Origin: Dehalococcoidia bacterium
Lineage (GTDB): Bacteria > Chloroflexota > Dehalococcoidia > CAUJGQ01
NCBI GenBank assembly: GCA_035310145.1
Contig: DATGEL010000016.1
Span: 1 to 43,758, forward strand
Length of the DNA: 43,758 bases
Reading direction: 5' to 3'
Shown: in pieces, positions 25,161-33,653 of the stretch
Layout: each line of letters begins with the position of its first letter
Position numbering within the stretch: position 1 is the stretch's first letter
The notes under the pieces: generated by a model
What the model saw: only the letters and a program-made list of their open reading frames with translations
The model's database searches: none
What the model was told of the DNA's origin: nothing
Program-made: the position numbers and the translations under genes

Positions 25161-26180
25161 ATGAACACCGATTCAGCCGGTGCGGCAGATGACCCGGCGA
25201 ACGAGTCCGCGCTCGATTCGCTGCGCGTGGTCTTCCGCGCGATGGGAACAGAGGTCTCGCTCGCCGTCTGGCCGCGGCGGGGACAGGAGGCGTCGGCCGA
25301 GGCGGCGCTCTGGGCGGAGGTCGCCCTGCTGCGCGAGGCGGATGCGTTGCTCAGCCGCTTCCTGCCGGAGAGCGAGATCAGCCGCCTCAATCGCGGCGCC
25401 GTGACACCGGTGCGAGTTTCGGCGCTCACCTTTTCTGCGATCGAAATTGCGCTGGATGCGGCGGCGGCCAGCGGCGGGCTGTTCGACCCGACCGTCTACG
25501 GCGCCCTGCTCGCCGCCGGCTACGACCGCAGCTTCGCAGATCTCGAGCAGAAACCGTCGCGGTCCATGCCGGCAGCCGCCCTGCCCCGGCAGGCGGGTCG
25601 CTGGCGCGAAGTCCTGCTCGACGAAGCCCGGGGCACGGTCACGCTGCCCAACGGCGTTGGGCTCGACCTCGGCGGCATCGCCAAGGGGTGGCTGGCCGAC
25701 CGCGTGGCCGAGAGGCTCGGTGTCTTCGGGCCGGCGCTCGTCGACATCGGCGGAGACATCGCCATGCTCGGCCTGCCGCCCGACGCCCCTGCATGGGCGA
25801 TCGACGTCGATGGACCGTTCGGAGCGGTGCTGGGCACCCTCCAGCTCGAAGGCGGGCGTGGTGTCGCCACCTCGGGCATCACACGGCGGCGCTGGCAGAC
25901 CGAGGCGGGGAGCCGCCATCACCTGATCGACCCGCGCACCGGCGCGCCGGCGCTCACCGACCTGTTAAGCGTGACGGTGGTCGCGCCGACCACCGCCGCG
26001 GCCGAGGTAGCGGCGAAGGGCGCCCTGCTGCTGGGCAGTGTCCTCGGCCTCGCGGCACTGGTTCAAGCTGCCGAACTGGGCGGATTGCTCGTGCGGCGCG
26101 ACGGCCGCGTGCTCGTGGCCGGCAGCCTGAGCTGGATCCCCGCCGGCGCAGCCCAGCAGCCCGCGGAGGTGAACGCATGA
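25161..26180 (+). CDS. apbE: FAD:protein FMN transferase (ApbE)
   Basis: This 339-residue protein has the complete ApbE pattern: AMGTEVSLAVW (27-37), SRFLPESEISRLNRG, FDPTVYGALLAAGYDRSF, the GVGLDLGGIAKGWLADRV nucleotide and Mg-binding block, LVDIGGDIAMLG, VATSGITRRRW, HHLIDPRTGAPA, and the C-terminal TVVAPTTAAAEVAAKGALLLG. ApbE splits FAD and links FMN by a phosphodiester to Thr or Ser of an extracytoplasmic redox protein. No signal peptide or lipobox is seen, although many ApbE proteins are secreted lipoproteins; it may act inside or leave by an unrecognised route. It is coupled by a four-base overlap to the ferric-reductase-like gene. AGGAG lies before the ATG. Confidence 0.93.
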   Translation: MNTDSAGAADDPANESALDSLRVVFRAMGTEVSLAVWPRRGQEASAEAALWAEVALLREADALLSRFLPESEISRLNRGAVTPVRVSALTFSAIEIALDAAAASGGLFDPTVYGALLAAGYDRSFADLEQKPSRSMPAAALPRQAGRWREVLLDEARGTVTLPNGVGLDLGGIAKGWLADRVAERLGVFGPALVDIGGDIAMLGLPPDAPAWAIDVDGPFGAVLGTLQLEGGRGVATSGITRRRWQTEAGSRHHLIDPRTGAPALTDLLSVTVVAPTTAAAEVAAKGALLLGSVLGLAALVQAAELGGLLVRRDGRVLVAGSLSWIPAGAAQQPAEVNA

Positions 26181-26884
26181 CCGCCCGAACCTGGCCCGCC
26201 CGACTGAGCGCCTGCGTTATCGCCGTGTGCACGGCTTTGGCCGGCGCCCTGATTGGGGCCGGCGCGCTCATCCTGGCCGGGCGGCTCGCTTCCAGCATCG
26301 ACCTTGCCGGCGTGCTAGGCAGCCGCCTGCCCTGGTACACGACGCGGGCGGCCGCGATCACCGCCTACCTGCTGCTCAGCGGCACGACTGTGCTCGGCCT
26401 CAGCATCTCGACGCGGGCGCTCGACCGGCTCATGAGCCGCGCCACAGCCTTCGCCCTGCACGAGTGGCTCTCGTGGCTGGCGCTGGCCTGCGTGGCGCTG
26501 CACGTTGGCGCTTTGCTCGTCGACACCTTCCAACCGTTCTCGCCAGGCGAGGTGTTGGTGCCGTTCACCAGCAGCTACCGCCAGGTGGCAACCGGCATCG
26601 GCGTACTCAGCCTTTACCTGCTGGGGACGATCACGATCAGCTTCTACCTGCGCGCGCACATCGGCCAGCGAGCCTGGCGCACCCTGCACTACGGCAGCTT
26701 CGCCCTCTACCTGCTGGCGACGTCACACGGTATCTTCTCCGGCGCGAGCCAGGATCTATCCTGGATGCGCTGGGTCTACAGCGCCAGCGCGACGGTAGTC
26801 GGGCTCTTGCTCAGTTCGCGCATCCTCGCGGGACGGCGCAGGCACACGGCCAAACGCCCCGCGCGAATCGCGTCCGCCGCCTGA
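26177..26884 (+). CDS. ferric-reductase-like transmembrane cytochrome
   Basis: This 235-residue integral membrane protein has about six helices and four histidines spaced for two b-type hemes: His95 and His109 in one helix (LHEWLSWLALACVALHV), His171 and His184 in a later one (LHYGSFALYLLATSHG). This is the FRD/NOX-type heme-binding bundle (PF01794), here without any FAD/NAD(P)H-binding domain. It overlaps the ApbE stop codon by four bases (ATGA) with GGAGG upstream. The operon therefore encodes a transmembrane electron path and a flavin-attaching enzyme, so the electron receiver is probably a flavinylated outer protein. It converges with the small zinc protein 21 bases further on. Confidence 0.87.
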   Translation: MTARTWPARLSACVIAVCTALAGALIGAGALILAGRLASSIDLAGVLGSRLPWYTTRAAAITAYLLLSGTTVLGLSISTRALDRLMSRATAFALHEWLSWLALACVALHVGALLVDTFQPFSPGEVLVPFTSSYRQVATGIGVLSLYLLGTITISFYLRAHIGQRAWRTLHYGSFALYLLATSHGIFSGASQDLSWMRWVYSASATVVGLLLSSRILAGRRRHTAKRPARIASAA

Positions 26885-26905
26885 TTCGCCGGCAACGGGG
26901 AAGGA

Positions 26906-27097
26906 TCAGGCTGCTACGGGCGCGTGCGGCTTCGTTGACGGCGCCCGCCGACCCTTGCCGTGCACGCTCCGCCAGGCAAGCCAGCATGAGAGATGGAAGG
27001 CGTCTCGGTGCTGGGGAGGCGGCCGTACGGCCCACAGCAGCGATGGCTCGTCCGCCGGCAGGATCGGTCGCGAGCACACGTGGCAACTCCTGGGCAT
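26906..27097 (-). CDS. small zinc-binding-motif protein
   Basis: This 63-residue protein has CHVCSRPI (CxxC at residues 5-8) and, 28 residues later, HLSCWLAW (HxxC), a likely one-zinc C-C-H-C site. The rest is short and basic. The ATG at 27097 has a strong AGGAGG site (about 27104-27109), so I take it as real despite its size. Small proteins of this shape, CxxCxxPI then AxHxxCW, occur in many high-GC genomes without known function. It is monocistronic, convergent with the heme protein. Confidence 0.6.
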   Translation of the reverse strand: MPRSCHVCSRPILPADEPSLLWAVRPPPQHRDAFHLSCWLAWRSVHGKGRRAPSTKPHAPVAA

Positions 27098-27487
27098 CGC
27101 ACTCCTCCTGCGCTCGTGCGGATTTGCCGGCGGCCGCGTCCGAATCCGGCCACCCTCTTGAGTATCAACGCACGCGGCCGTTGCTTCTGTGACACCGGTT
27201 GCACGGCGAACGTTACACGCGCTGCTAAAACCTCGAGGCTATCCGGAGCGGACCCGAATCGTCAGCAGAGCCCGACACGCGGATGCGCCAGGGCCGGCGT
27301 ACGGCCAGGCGGCGACAATCGCGGAGCGAAGATCTCGAGGCGACTGCACAGAAAGCGGCCCGGATGCCTTCAGGCATCCGGGCCGCTCGGCGTGGCCATG
27401 GCTGCATGGCACGGTCAAGCGCGAGCGCGCACCCCGTCCACTTCGCGAGTTCACCAAGCGACCGCGGCGACAAGCGAGCTTCGGCGG
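27098..27487. other. intergenic region with no gene
   Basis: These 390 bases lie between the small zinc-protein start and the aminotransferase stop, both minus strand. They hold the ribosome site of the zinc-protein gene near 27104-27109 and, at 27354-27387, a perfect 15-bp hairpin. Nothing else is supported. Confidence 0.6.
27354..27387 (-). terminator. intrinsic terminator of the aminotransferase gene
   Basis: A perfect 15-bp stem (27354-27368 with 27373-27387), core CGGCCCGGATGCC, and a four-base loop lie about 100 bases after the aminotransferase stop. On the minus strand TTTCTGT follows the stem, a short U-rich tract. Confidence 0.7.
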
Positions 27488-28684
27488 TTATGCCGTGCCG
27501 AACAGGAGCTTCGACGCCGCGGCGGACCCGGCCGCGGCGTCCACCCGCACGCCCTGTGCGGCGCAGGCTTCGGCCAGGGCGCCGGCCACCAGCAACACGT
27601 TCTCGGCCGTGGACGAGTGGCCCATCAAGCCGACGCGCCACGCCTTGCCGCGGAAGGCGCCGAGTCCGCCGCCCACTTCCAGGCCGCGCTCGCGCAGCAG
27701 ATGGCCGCGCGCCTGGACATCGTCTACTCCCTCGGGAATGCGAACCGTGGTGAGCGGTGGCAGGCGATGGCCGGCCTGCGCCGCCAGCGGCATGCCCATC
27801 GCCTCGAACGCCGCCTGCGCGGCCTGAGCGTGCTTCTGGTGACGGGCGATCCGCGCCGGCAGCCCCTCCTCCAGCACGATGCGCAATCCTTCGTGCAGGG
27901 CGTAGGTCATCGAGGCTGGGGCGGTATGGTGATAGGCGCGCTCCGGCCCCCAGTACTTTTCCAACAGGGTGAGGTCGAGGTACCAGTTCGAGACTGGCCG
28001 GCCGCGCGCGTGGATCGCCTGCATCGCCCGCTCGCTCACGCTGATCGGCGCCAGACCGGGCGGACAGGAGAGACCCTTCTGCGAACAGCTATAGACGTAG
28101 TCCAGCTCCCAGGCGTCGACGGCCAGTTCGCAGGTGCAGAACGAGGTCACGGCGTCCACGATAACCAGGGCGCCGGCCTCGTGCGCGATGCGGGCGACTT
28201 CGTCGATCGGCTGCAGCACGCCGGTGCTGGTTTCGCCTTGCACGATCGCAACGGCCCTCACACGACCGGCGCCGCGCACGGCGTCGCGGATGCGCTGCGG
28301 CTCGACCACCGTGCCCCACGCGGCATCGACACGCACGACGCTGGCGCCGTAGCGAGCGGCCATCTCGACCATGCGCTCGCCGAAGTAGCCGGCCACGCCG
28401 ATCACGATCGTATCGCCCGGCTCCAGCAGGTTCGCCATCGCCGCCTCCATGCCGGAGGTGCCGGTGCCGGGTAGGGCGAGTGTCATGCGGTTCTGCGTCC
28501 GGAATGCGGCGCGCAGCATCGCCTGCACGTCGTCCATGATCTGCAGGTAGGCCGGATCCAGGTGGCTGACCATGGGTGCGGCCATAGCCCGGTACACGCG
28601 CGGATGCGTGGCGCTGGGGCCCGGACCGAGGAGGATGCGTACGGGAGGGTTCAGTTCCGCCGCGACACCTTCAATCACGTGCAT
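27488..28684 (-). CDS. PLP-dependent class V aminotransferase, alanine-glyoxylate/serine-pyruvate type
   Basis: This 398-residue fold-type I aminotransferase has the AGXT-family beginning LLGPGPSATHPRVYRAM, the cofactor-phosphate region PGTGTSGMEAAMANLLEPGD, Asp177 in GALVIVDAVTS and the Schiff-base Lys203 in YSCSQKGLSCPPG. It also shows SNWYLDLTLLEKYWG and YHHTAPASMTYALHEGL near the substrate. Family members transfer amino groups from alanine or serine to glyoxylate or pyruvate in the cytoplasm. The start is ambiguous: ATG 28684, or GTG 28678, which sits six bases after AAGGAG and has the better ribosome site. It is monocistronic with a strong terminator. Confidence 0.92.
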   Translation of the reverse strand: MHVIEGVAAELNPPVRILLGPGPSATHPRVYRAMAAPMVSHLDPAYLQIMDDVQAMLRAAFRTQNRMTLALPGTGTSGMEAAMANLLEPGDTIVIGVAGYFGERMVEMAARYGASVVRVDAAWGTVVEPQRIRDAVRGAGRVRAVAIVQGETSTGVLQPIDEVARIAHEAGALVIVDAVTSFCTCELAVDAWELDYVYSCSQKGLSCPPGLAPISVSERAMQAIHARGRPVSNWYLDLTLLEKYWGPERAYHHTAPASMTYALHEGLRIVLEEGLPARIARHQKHAQAAQAAFEAMGMPLAAQAGHRLPPLTTVRIPEGVDDVQARGHLLRERGLEVGGGLGAFRGKAWRVGLMGHSSTAENVLLVAGALAEACAAQGVRVDAAAGSAAASKLLFGTA

Positions 28685-28897
28685 CTCCTTGCTCTCTTCG
28701 GACTTCCAGCGGCGCGTGGCTTCGTCGCCCCGCGACGAGCGTAGACCGGCGTCGCGGGCAGCCGCAACCGGCAGCCGCAACCGGGGCAGTGTATCGAGAG
28801 CGGTGAGCGGGCGTGGGGCGGTTCGCTGAGCGTCGACCCGGCCAGGCGCGGCGGGTTTTGCCGTGAGTCCAAACCGACCTGCGGAGCAGCCACGCCT

Positions 28898-30094
28898 TCA
28901 GCCCCGGACCGCCGTGCCCGGGTCTCCCCTTCCGCTGGTTCTGAGCCCGGAGGATCGAACCGGGGGATGAGGGCGGGGCGGGACGACGATTCCGTACAGA
29001 CTCGCCACGGTCTCACAGGTCATCTTGCGACGGTCGGCAGCGGGCACGCCGGCGAACAGGCGCCTCAGCACCTCCTGCGATTCGGGCCAGAGCGAGTCGT
29101 GGTGTGGATAGTCGTTGCCCCACATCAGCCGGTCCACGCCGATGAAGTCACGGGTCTGAACGCCGATCGCGTCGTCCTCGAACGTAATCCAGCACTGGCG
29201 GCGAAAATACTCGGACGGCGTCAGCGGCAGCTTCTGGGCCGGGTGGCCAACGGTGCGATGCACGGCGAAGTCGAGCCGGGCGAGGAAGTGCGCGACCCAG
29301 CCCGTGTCGAACTCCGCGGCGACGATCTTGAGCCGCGGGTGGCGCTCGAGTACGCCGCTGGTCAGCAGCGTCGCCAGCGTTACCTCGGCCGCGGTGTGCG
29401 AGAGCGCGTAGTGCAACACGGGATCCCAGTCAGCTGGGAGACGCATCTGCATGCCGTCGGCGCCCGTGAAGATATGGAACGTTACCGGCGTTTCCGCCTC
29501 TGCCGCCGCGGCCCAGAACCGATCGTAGGCGGGATCTCCGTAGGGCCGCTCGCCCGGCGCCGTGCACCAGATCACCGCGCCCTTCAGGCCAAGCTTCACC
29601 GCGCGCTGCAACTCACGCACGCCGTCGGCCACGTTGCGCAGCGGAATCGAGGCGGCGCCGATCAGCCGGTTCGGCGCGTGGCCGCAGTATTCGGCGAGCC
29701 AGTCGTTGTAACGGCGTGCGATCTCCAGCGAGAGCGCCGCGTCTTCGGCGGCGCCCGTGAGCATGCAGAGGCTCGGATAGATCACCTCGGCGGAGACGCC
29801 GTCGATCGCCTGGTCCTTGAGTCGCTCGGCCGGGTCGAGCACGCCCGGCCGGAAGGCGCCATAGCCCCTTGCGATCAACGTGTCGATGTCCGGGTCGTTG
29901 GCGTCATGACCGGCGATGCCGAAGCGGCCGATCGGCATGCGCTTATCGCCGACGACCTTATACGGCCCGCGCCGGCCCTGCGGATCGGGTTTGATCTGCG
30001 GAGCCTGCTCGCCGTACTTCTCCACCAAACCGTCATAGATGTGCGCCGGCTCGACGATGTGCGAGTCGGCCGAGATGCACGGCATGCCGGTCAT
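28898..30094 (-). CDS. amidohydrolase family protein (ACMSD-like, amidohydrolase 2)
   Basis: This 398-residue protein begins ISADSHIVEPAHIYDGLVEKYG and contains the TIM-barrel blocks EVIYPSLCMLTG, YNDWLAEYCGHAPNRLIGAASIPL, VTFHIFTGAD, PRLKIVAAEFDTGWVAHFLARLD and MWGNDYPHHDS. This is the common amidohydrolase-2 pattern of Chloroflexota and Actinobacteria, related to ACMS decarboxylase. The first metal site reads DSHIVE rather than HxH, with Glu in the second position, which is typical of this subgroup. The last Asp is in NDYPH. ATG 30094 follows GGGAG by eight bases. The C-terminus has an extra Pro/Arg-rich tail of about 25 residues. A -10 TATACT lies upstream at 30156-30151. Substrate unknown. 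Confidence 0.87.
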   Translation of the reverse strand: MTGMPCISADSHIVEPAHIYDGLVEKYGEQAPQIKPDPQGRRGPYKVVGDKRMPIGRFGIAGHDANDPDIDTLIARGYGAFRPGVLDPAERLKDQAIDGVSAEVIYPSLCMLTGAAEDAALSLEIARRYNDWLAEYCGHAPNRLIGAASIPLRNVADGVRELQRAVKLGLKGAVIWCTAPGERPYGDPAYDRFWAAAAEAETPVTFHIFTGADGMQMRLPADWDPVLHYALSHTAAEVTLATLLTSGVLERHPRLKIVAAEFDTGWVAHFLARLDFAVHRTVGHPAQKLPLTPSEYFRRQCWITFEDDAIGVQTRDFIGVDRLMWGNDYPHHDSLWPESQEVLRRLFAGVPAADRRKMTCETVASLYGIVVPPRPHPPVRSSGLRTSGRGDPGTAVRG

Positions 30095-30150
30095 CGTTTC
30101 CGCTCCCTGTGCCGCCCGCACCGCCCGCGGCGTGACGCGTCGATGGCAGG

Positions 30151-30156
30151 AGTATA
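30151..30156 (-). promoter_or_regulatory. candidate -10 TATACT of the amidohydrolase gene
   Basis: TATACT on the minus strand lies 57 bases upstream of the amidohydrolase ATG in the divergent region shared with copA. No good -35 is seen at the usual distance. Confidence 0.35.
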
Positions 30157-30202
30157 GCGCTGAGCACGACGGGACCGAGGAGCAACCCGTTCGTGCTGGC
30201 AC

Positions 30203-30233
30203 TTGACTCTCAAGTTACTATAGGGTTGAAGAT
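30203..30233 (+). promoter_or_regulatory. MerR-family type operator-promoter of the copper ATPase
   Basis: TTGACT (30203-30208) and GAAGAT (30228-30233) are 19 bases apart, a lengthened spacer that MerR activators bridge by twisting DNA. The spacer holds an imperfect dyad, ACTCT (30206-30210) ... AGGGT (30222-30226), very like known PbrR/CadR/CueR-type sites (TTGACTCTATAGTAACTAGAGGGT is the family pattern). This predicts metal-induced copA expression. No merR-like gene is in the window. Confidence 0.65.
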
Positions 30234-30292
30234 GCCTGGTGAAGGCCGATCGCTTCGGCGAACCCCGCGATCGGCCGGAGAACTGGGCGGGA

Positions 30293-32941
30293 ATGGTCAT
30301 GGCGATTTCGGAGCACGACCTGGCGATGCAGGTCGAAAATCAAGGCGAGGATGGTGCGGCCCGCGCGACCGCTGAACTGGCGATCGAGGGCATGACCTGC
30401 GCCTCGTGCGTCCGGCGTGTTGAGCGGGCGCTCGGCAAGGTGGCGGGCGTGCAGAGCGCCGCCGTGAACCTGGCGACCGAGCGCGCCAGCGTGACGCTGG
30501 ATCAAGATGCGCCGCCAGAGACCGCGAACCTGATCGCGGCGGTCGAGAAGGCCGGCTACGGCGCCCGCCCGATCGTCTCCCCTCTCCCAGGAATGGGAGA
30601 GGGGCTGGGGGTGAGGGCCGAGGACGAGAAGGATCGTCGCCAGCGCCGCGATCTGCGCCTGCGCTACGCGAAGCTGTCGCTGGGCCTGGCGCTCTCGATT
30701 CCCGTTGCGGTCATCGCGATGTTCGCGATGGACCTGCGCTACCGCGACTACATCCTTCTGGCACTGACCACGCCCGTCTGGCTTTTCGTCGGCTGGGAGT
30801 TCCACCGCGGGGCGCTCAGGGCAGCGCGCCATGGCACGGCGAACATGGACACGCTCGTGTCGGTCGGTTCGACCGTAGCCTTCTTCTACAGCGTCTGGGC
30901 GACCTTTGCCGGGCAGGATCCGTTCTACGACACGGCGGCGCTGATCATCACGCTGATCTACCTGGGCAAGCTGCTGGAGGCGATCGCTCGCGGCCGCGCC
31001 GGCAGCGCGATTAGAGAGCTGATGCGGCTGGGCGCGAAGTCGGCGCACCGCGTGCGCCAGGGCGTCGAGCAGGATGTGCCGGTCGAGGCCGTGGTGCCGG
31101 GCGACGAACTGCTGGTTCGGCCCGGCGAGAAGATCCCGGTCGACGGCGTGGTGCTCGACGGCCGTTCGGCGGTCGATGAGTCGATGCTGACCGGAGAAAG
31201 CCTGCCCGTGAGCAAGTCGCCCGGCGACGCGCTGATCGGCGCGACGATCAATACGCATGGCCTGCTGCGCATGCGGGCCGAGCGCGTGGGTCGCGAGACG
31301 CAGCTCGCGCAGATCGTGCGCCTGGTGGAACAAGCGCAGCTGGAGAAGGCGCCCGTGCAGCGGCTCGCCGACCGCGTGGCCGGAGTGTTCGTGCCCGCGA
31401 TCCTGCTGATCGCGGCGCTGACCTTCGGCGGCTGGCTGCTCGCCGGCTTCAGCGGAACCGCGGCGATGGTCGCGGCCGTGGCCGTGCTGGTGATCGCCTG
31501 CCCCTGCGCCCTCGGGCTGGCCACACCGGCCGCGATTATGGTGGGCAGCGGCCGCGGCGCCGAACACGGCATCCTGCTGCGCGGCGGCGAGAGCCTGGAG
31601 CGCGTGCGCGACGTGACCACCGTGGTGCTGGACAAGACCGGCACCGTCACGCGCGGCGAGCCCGCCGTCACCGACCTGGTGCCGATCGGCGGCGCCACGG
31701 AGGCTGAGCTGTTGCTCGCCGCCGCGGCCGTTGAACGCGGCTCCGAGCACCCACTCGCGGCGGCGATCGTGCGCGCCGCCGCCGAGCGCGGCCTCGCGCT
31801 GCCTGCCGTCCACGACTTCGAGTCCACGCCGGGCGGCGGCGTGCGCGCGGCTACGGTCTTCGTCGGCAGCGCCCGCTGGCTCGCCGAGCGGGGAATCGAG
31901 ATCGCACACGCGCAGACAACACTCGATCTGCTCGAAGCCGGCGCGAAGACCGCGGTGCTCGTCGCCGACAAGGGCCGCCTGCTCGGCGCGATCGGCATCG
32001 CCGACCCGCTGAAGCCCGATTCGGTAGCGGCGGTGCGCAGGCTGCGCGAATCCGGCCTCGACGTGGTCATGCTTTCCGGCGACAACCGCCGTACGGCCGA
32101 GGCGATCGCACGGCAGGTAGGCATCGAGCGGGTGGTGGCCGAGGTGCGGCCCGACGAGAAGGCCGTGGAGATCCGGCGGCTGCAAGGTGAGGGCCGGGTT
32201 GTCGCGATGGTTGGCGATGGCGTGAACGACGCGCCGGCGCTGGCCGCGGCCGACGCCGGCATCGCCATGGGCACCGGCGCCGACGCGGCGATGGCCGCGG
32301 CGGACATCACGCTGGTGAAGGGCAGCCTGCGCGGCGTGGCGGAGGCGATCGAGCTCTCCCGCGCGACGATGCGGGTGATCAAGCAGAACCTGTTCTGGGC
32401 TTTCGCCTACAACCTCGTGCTGGTGCCGCTGGCGATCTTCGGCAAGATCAACCCGATCTTCGCCGCCGTGGCGATGGCGCTCTCCAGCGTCACCGTGCTG
32501 AGCAACTCGCTGCGGCTACGAGGCACGCGATCGGCGCAGCTCGTCGCCGCGGCCGTTTTTCTCGCCGCCTTCGCCGCCGTGGGCTTCGGCGCCTACCGCG
32601 GTCTTTCCGGCCAGGCGGCCGTTTTCGGCAGCGCGTCGTATGCCTGGGGGCGCGACGAGGTGCACATGGCGATGGTGGGCCAGCGCACCACGGCGCGGAT
32701 GCCGGACAAGTTCCGCCCCGGCACCTTGCACGTCAAGGCCGGCACGACCGTGACCTTCGTGAACGACGACGAGCAAGCGCATACGGTGGTGAGCGGCAGC
32801 CGCGGCGCGCCGGACGGCCGCTTCGAAAGCGGTCTGCTGCAGCCCGGCCAACGCTTCAAGGTCACGTTCGCGCGGCCGGGCACCTACGCCTACGTGTGCT
32901 CTCTGCACCCCGGCATGAATGGGACGATCGAGGTCAAGTGA
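30293..32941 (+). CDS. copA: CopA-type Cu(+) P1B-ATPase with ninth helix and C-terminal cupredoxin domain
   Basis: This 882-residue protein (numbered from ATG 30293) has an N-terminal metal-binding domain with GMTCASC (33-39), then eight helices. CPC lies at 403-405 in helix 6, DKTGT at 447-451, SEHPL at 484-488, GDGVND at 641-646, and the Cu(+)-specific YN and MALSS (728-732) in helices 7 and 8. This is a complete copper exporter of the cytoplasmic membrane. Normal CopA ends after helix 8 inside the cell. Here an extra helix (about 750-766) leads to a cupredoxin domain (about 790-882) with ligands His830, Cys869, His872 and Met875 (CSLHPGM), which should lie outside. Residues 95-109 derive from a palindromic repeat. 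ATG 30299 and leaderless GTG 30239 are alternative starts. CopZ follows. Confidence 0.93.
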   Translation: MVMAISEHDLAMQVENQGEDGAARATAELAIEGMTCASCVRRVERALGKVAGVQSAAVNLATERASVTLDQDAPPETANLIAAVEKAGYGARPIVSPLPGMGEGLGVRAEDEKDRRQRRDLRLRYAKLSLGLALSIPVAVIAMFAMDLRYRDYILLALTTPVWLFVGWEFHRGALRAARHGTANMDTLVSVGSTVAFFYSVWATFAGQDPFYDTAALIITLIYLGKLLEAIARGRAGSAIRELMRLGAKSAHRVRQGVEQDVPVEAVVPGDELLVRPGEKIPVDGVVLDGRSAVDESMLTGESLPVSKSPGDALIGATINTHGLLRMRAERVGRETQLAQIVRLVEQAQLEKAPVQRLADRVAGVFVPAILLIAALTFGGWLLAGFSGTAAMVAAVAVLVIACPCALGLATPAAIMVGSGRGAEHGILLRGGESLERVRDVTTVVLDKTGTVTRGEPAVTDLVPIGGATEAELLLAAAAVERGSEHPLAAAIVRAAAERGLALPAVHDFESTPGGGVRAATVFVGSARWLAERGIEIAHAQTTLDLLEAGAKTAVLVADKGRLLGAIGIADPLKPDSVAAVRRLRESGLDVVMLSGDNRRTAEAIARQVGIERVVAEVRPDEKAVEIRRLQGEGRVVAMVGDGVNDAPALAAADAGIAMGTGADAAMAAADITLVKGSLRGVAEAIELSRATMRVIKQNLFWAFAYNLVLVPLAIFGKINPIFAAVAMALSSVTVLSNSLRLRGTRSAQLVAAAVFLAAFAAVGFGAYRGLSGQAAVFGSASYAWGRDEVHMAMVGQRTTARMPDKFRPGTLHVKAGTTVTFVNDDEQAHTVVSGSRGAPDGRFESGLLQPGQRFKVTFARPGTYAYVCSLHPGMNGTIEVK
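30579..30617 (+). repeat. palindromic repeat with GGGGGTGAGG tail, copy 2, translated inside copA
   Basis: CCCCTCTCCCA (30579-30589) and TGGGAGAGGGG (30594-30604) are perfect 11-base arms around GGAA, followed by CTGGGGGTGAGGG (30605-30617). In copA it is read in frame as part of [15 protein letters not shown], between the metal-binding domain and helix 1. Confidence 0.85.
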
Positions 32942-33035
32942 GCCAAGGCGTGCAGGGGCCAGCGGGCGCGCCGTGCAGAGCGCGCCCGCAACAGACAGCA
33001 ACGGGCGTATCAAAGCAGATGGAGGAAACGAGATC

Positions 33036-33242
33036 ATGGAAACGCTGAAGCTAACCGCACCGGACATCTCCTGCGAGCACTGCCAGCACACGATTGAGCA
33101 GGCGGTGGGCGCCATGCCGGGCGTGAAGCATGTGGCAGTCGCGATCGAGCCGAAACAGGTGACGGTCGAGTTCGACCCCGCCCAGACCAGCCGCAAGCAG
33201 ATCGAGGAGGCGCTGGAAGAAGAAGGCTACCCGGTGGCGTAG
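33036..33242 (+). CDS. copZ: heavy-metal-associated domain protein, CopZ-like copper chaperone
   Basis: This 68-residue protein is a single HMA ferredoxin-like domain: METLKLTAPDISCEHCQHTIEQAVGAMPGVKHV, with metal-binding CEHC at 13-16, then VTVEFDPAQTSRKQIEEALEEEGYPV. CopZ proteins carry Cu(I) in the cytoplasm and hand it to CopA. It lies 94 bases after copA on the same strand with no terminator between, so the two are probably co-transcribed from the MerR-type promoter. The ATG at 33036 has GGAGGAA upstream. The His in CEHC is less common than the CxxC residues of MxCxxC chaperones, but occurs in related zinc/copper chaperones. Confidence 0.88.
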   Translation: METLKLTAPDISCEHCQHTIEQAVGAMPGVKHVAVAIEPKQVTVEFDPAQTSRKQIEEALEEEGYPVA

Positions 33243-33332
33243 ACCGTACGGGGGCCCGCAGCGATGGCGCCCGCCCGGCGCGGTACAGCCGTACAATGGT
33301 CGGGAGGGCGCCGCCGCGCCACGAGGAAGAGC

Positions 33333-33653
33333 GTGACGAGTGGGCTGATCGACGAAGCCGAGCGCATGCGCCGCATGCCGGGGATCTACTTCGCCACAGA
33401 GGCGTCGGGGCGCACGGCGAAGATCGCCGGCACGGGCCTCGGCGTGTGGGAAGTCATCTCCGGCTGCCGCGAGCGGCCGCTGACGGTCGCACGGCTGGCC
33501 CGCGCCTTCGACTGGCTCACACCCGAACAATTACACGCCGCCATGGCGTACTACTCCGCATATCCCGATGAGATCGATGCCGAGATCGCCGAAAACGACG
33601 GAATAACGCCGGAAACGCTCTACGCGAAGTACCCGTTCATGCTTCCCAAGTGA
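33333..33653 (+). CDS. DUF433-like domain protein
   Basis: This 106-residue protein reads RMPGIYFATEASGRTAKIAGTGLGVWEVI, then LTVARLARAFDWLTPEQLHAAMAYYSAYPDEIDAEI. This matches the DUF433 (VapB-like) winged-helix pattern: a binding site for a nucleic acid or toxin near the start and the helical LTxxQLxxALxYYxxYPxEID end. DUF433 proteins are usually the antitoxin-like partner of a DUF5615 PIN-like protein encoded just downstream in the same direction. Here a DUF5615 gene is present, but on the opposite strand, its 3' end overlapping this one by 17 bases. The GTG start at 33333 has GAGGAAG upstream. It may share the copZ transcript, being 90 bases behind it. Confidence 0.75.
   Translation: MTSGLIDEAERMRRMPGIYFATEASGRTAKIAGTGLGVWEVISGCRERPLTVARLARAFDWLTPEQLHAAMAYYSAYPDEIDAEIAENDGITPETLYAKYPFMLPK

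Noticed and set aside
28945-28972. tRNA-like T-arm (GGTTCGATCC on the minus strand)
   Set aside because: No acceptor, D-arm or anticodon arm of proper spacing surrounds it; the sequence lies in the 3' end of the amidohydrolase gene.
30218-32185. Long minus-strand frame opposite copA
   Set aside because: Antisense shadow: composition is biased to Arg/His/Gln, and all motifs belong to the plus-strand ATPase.
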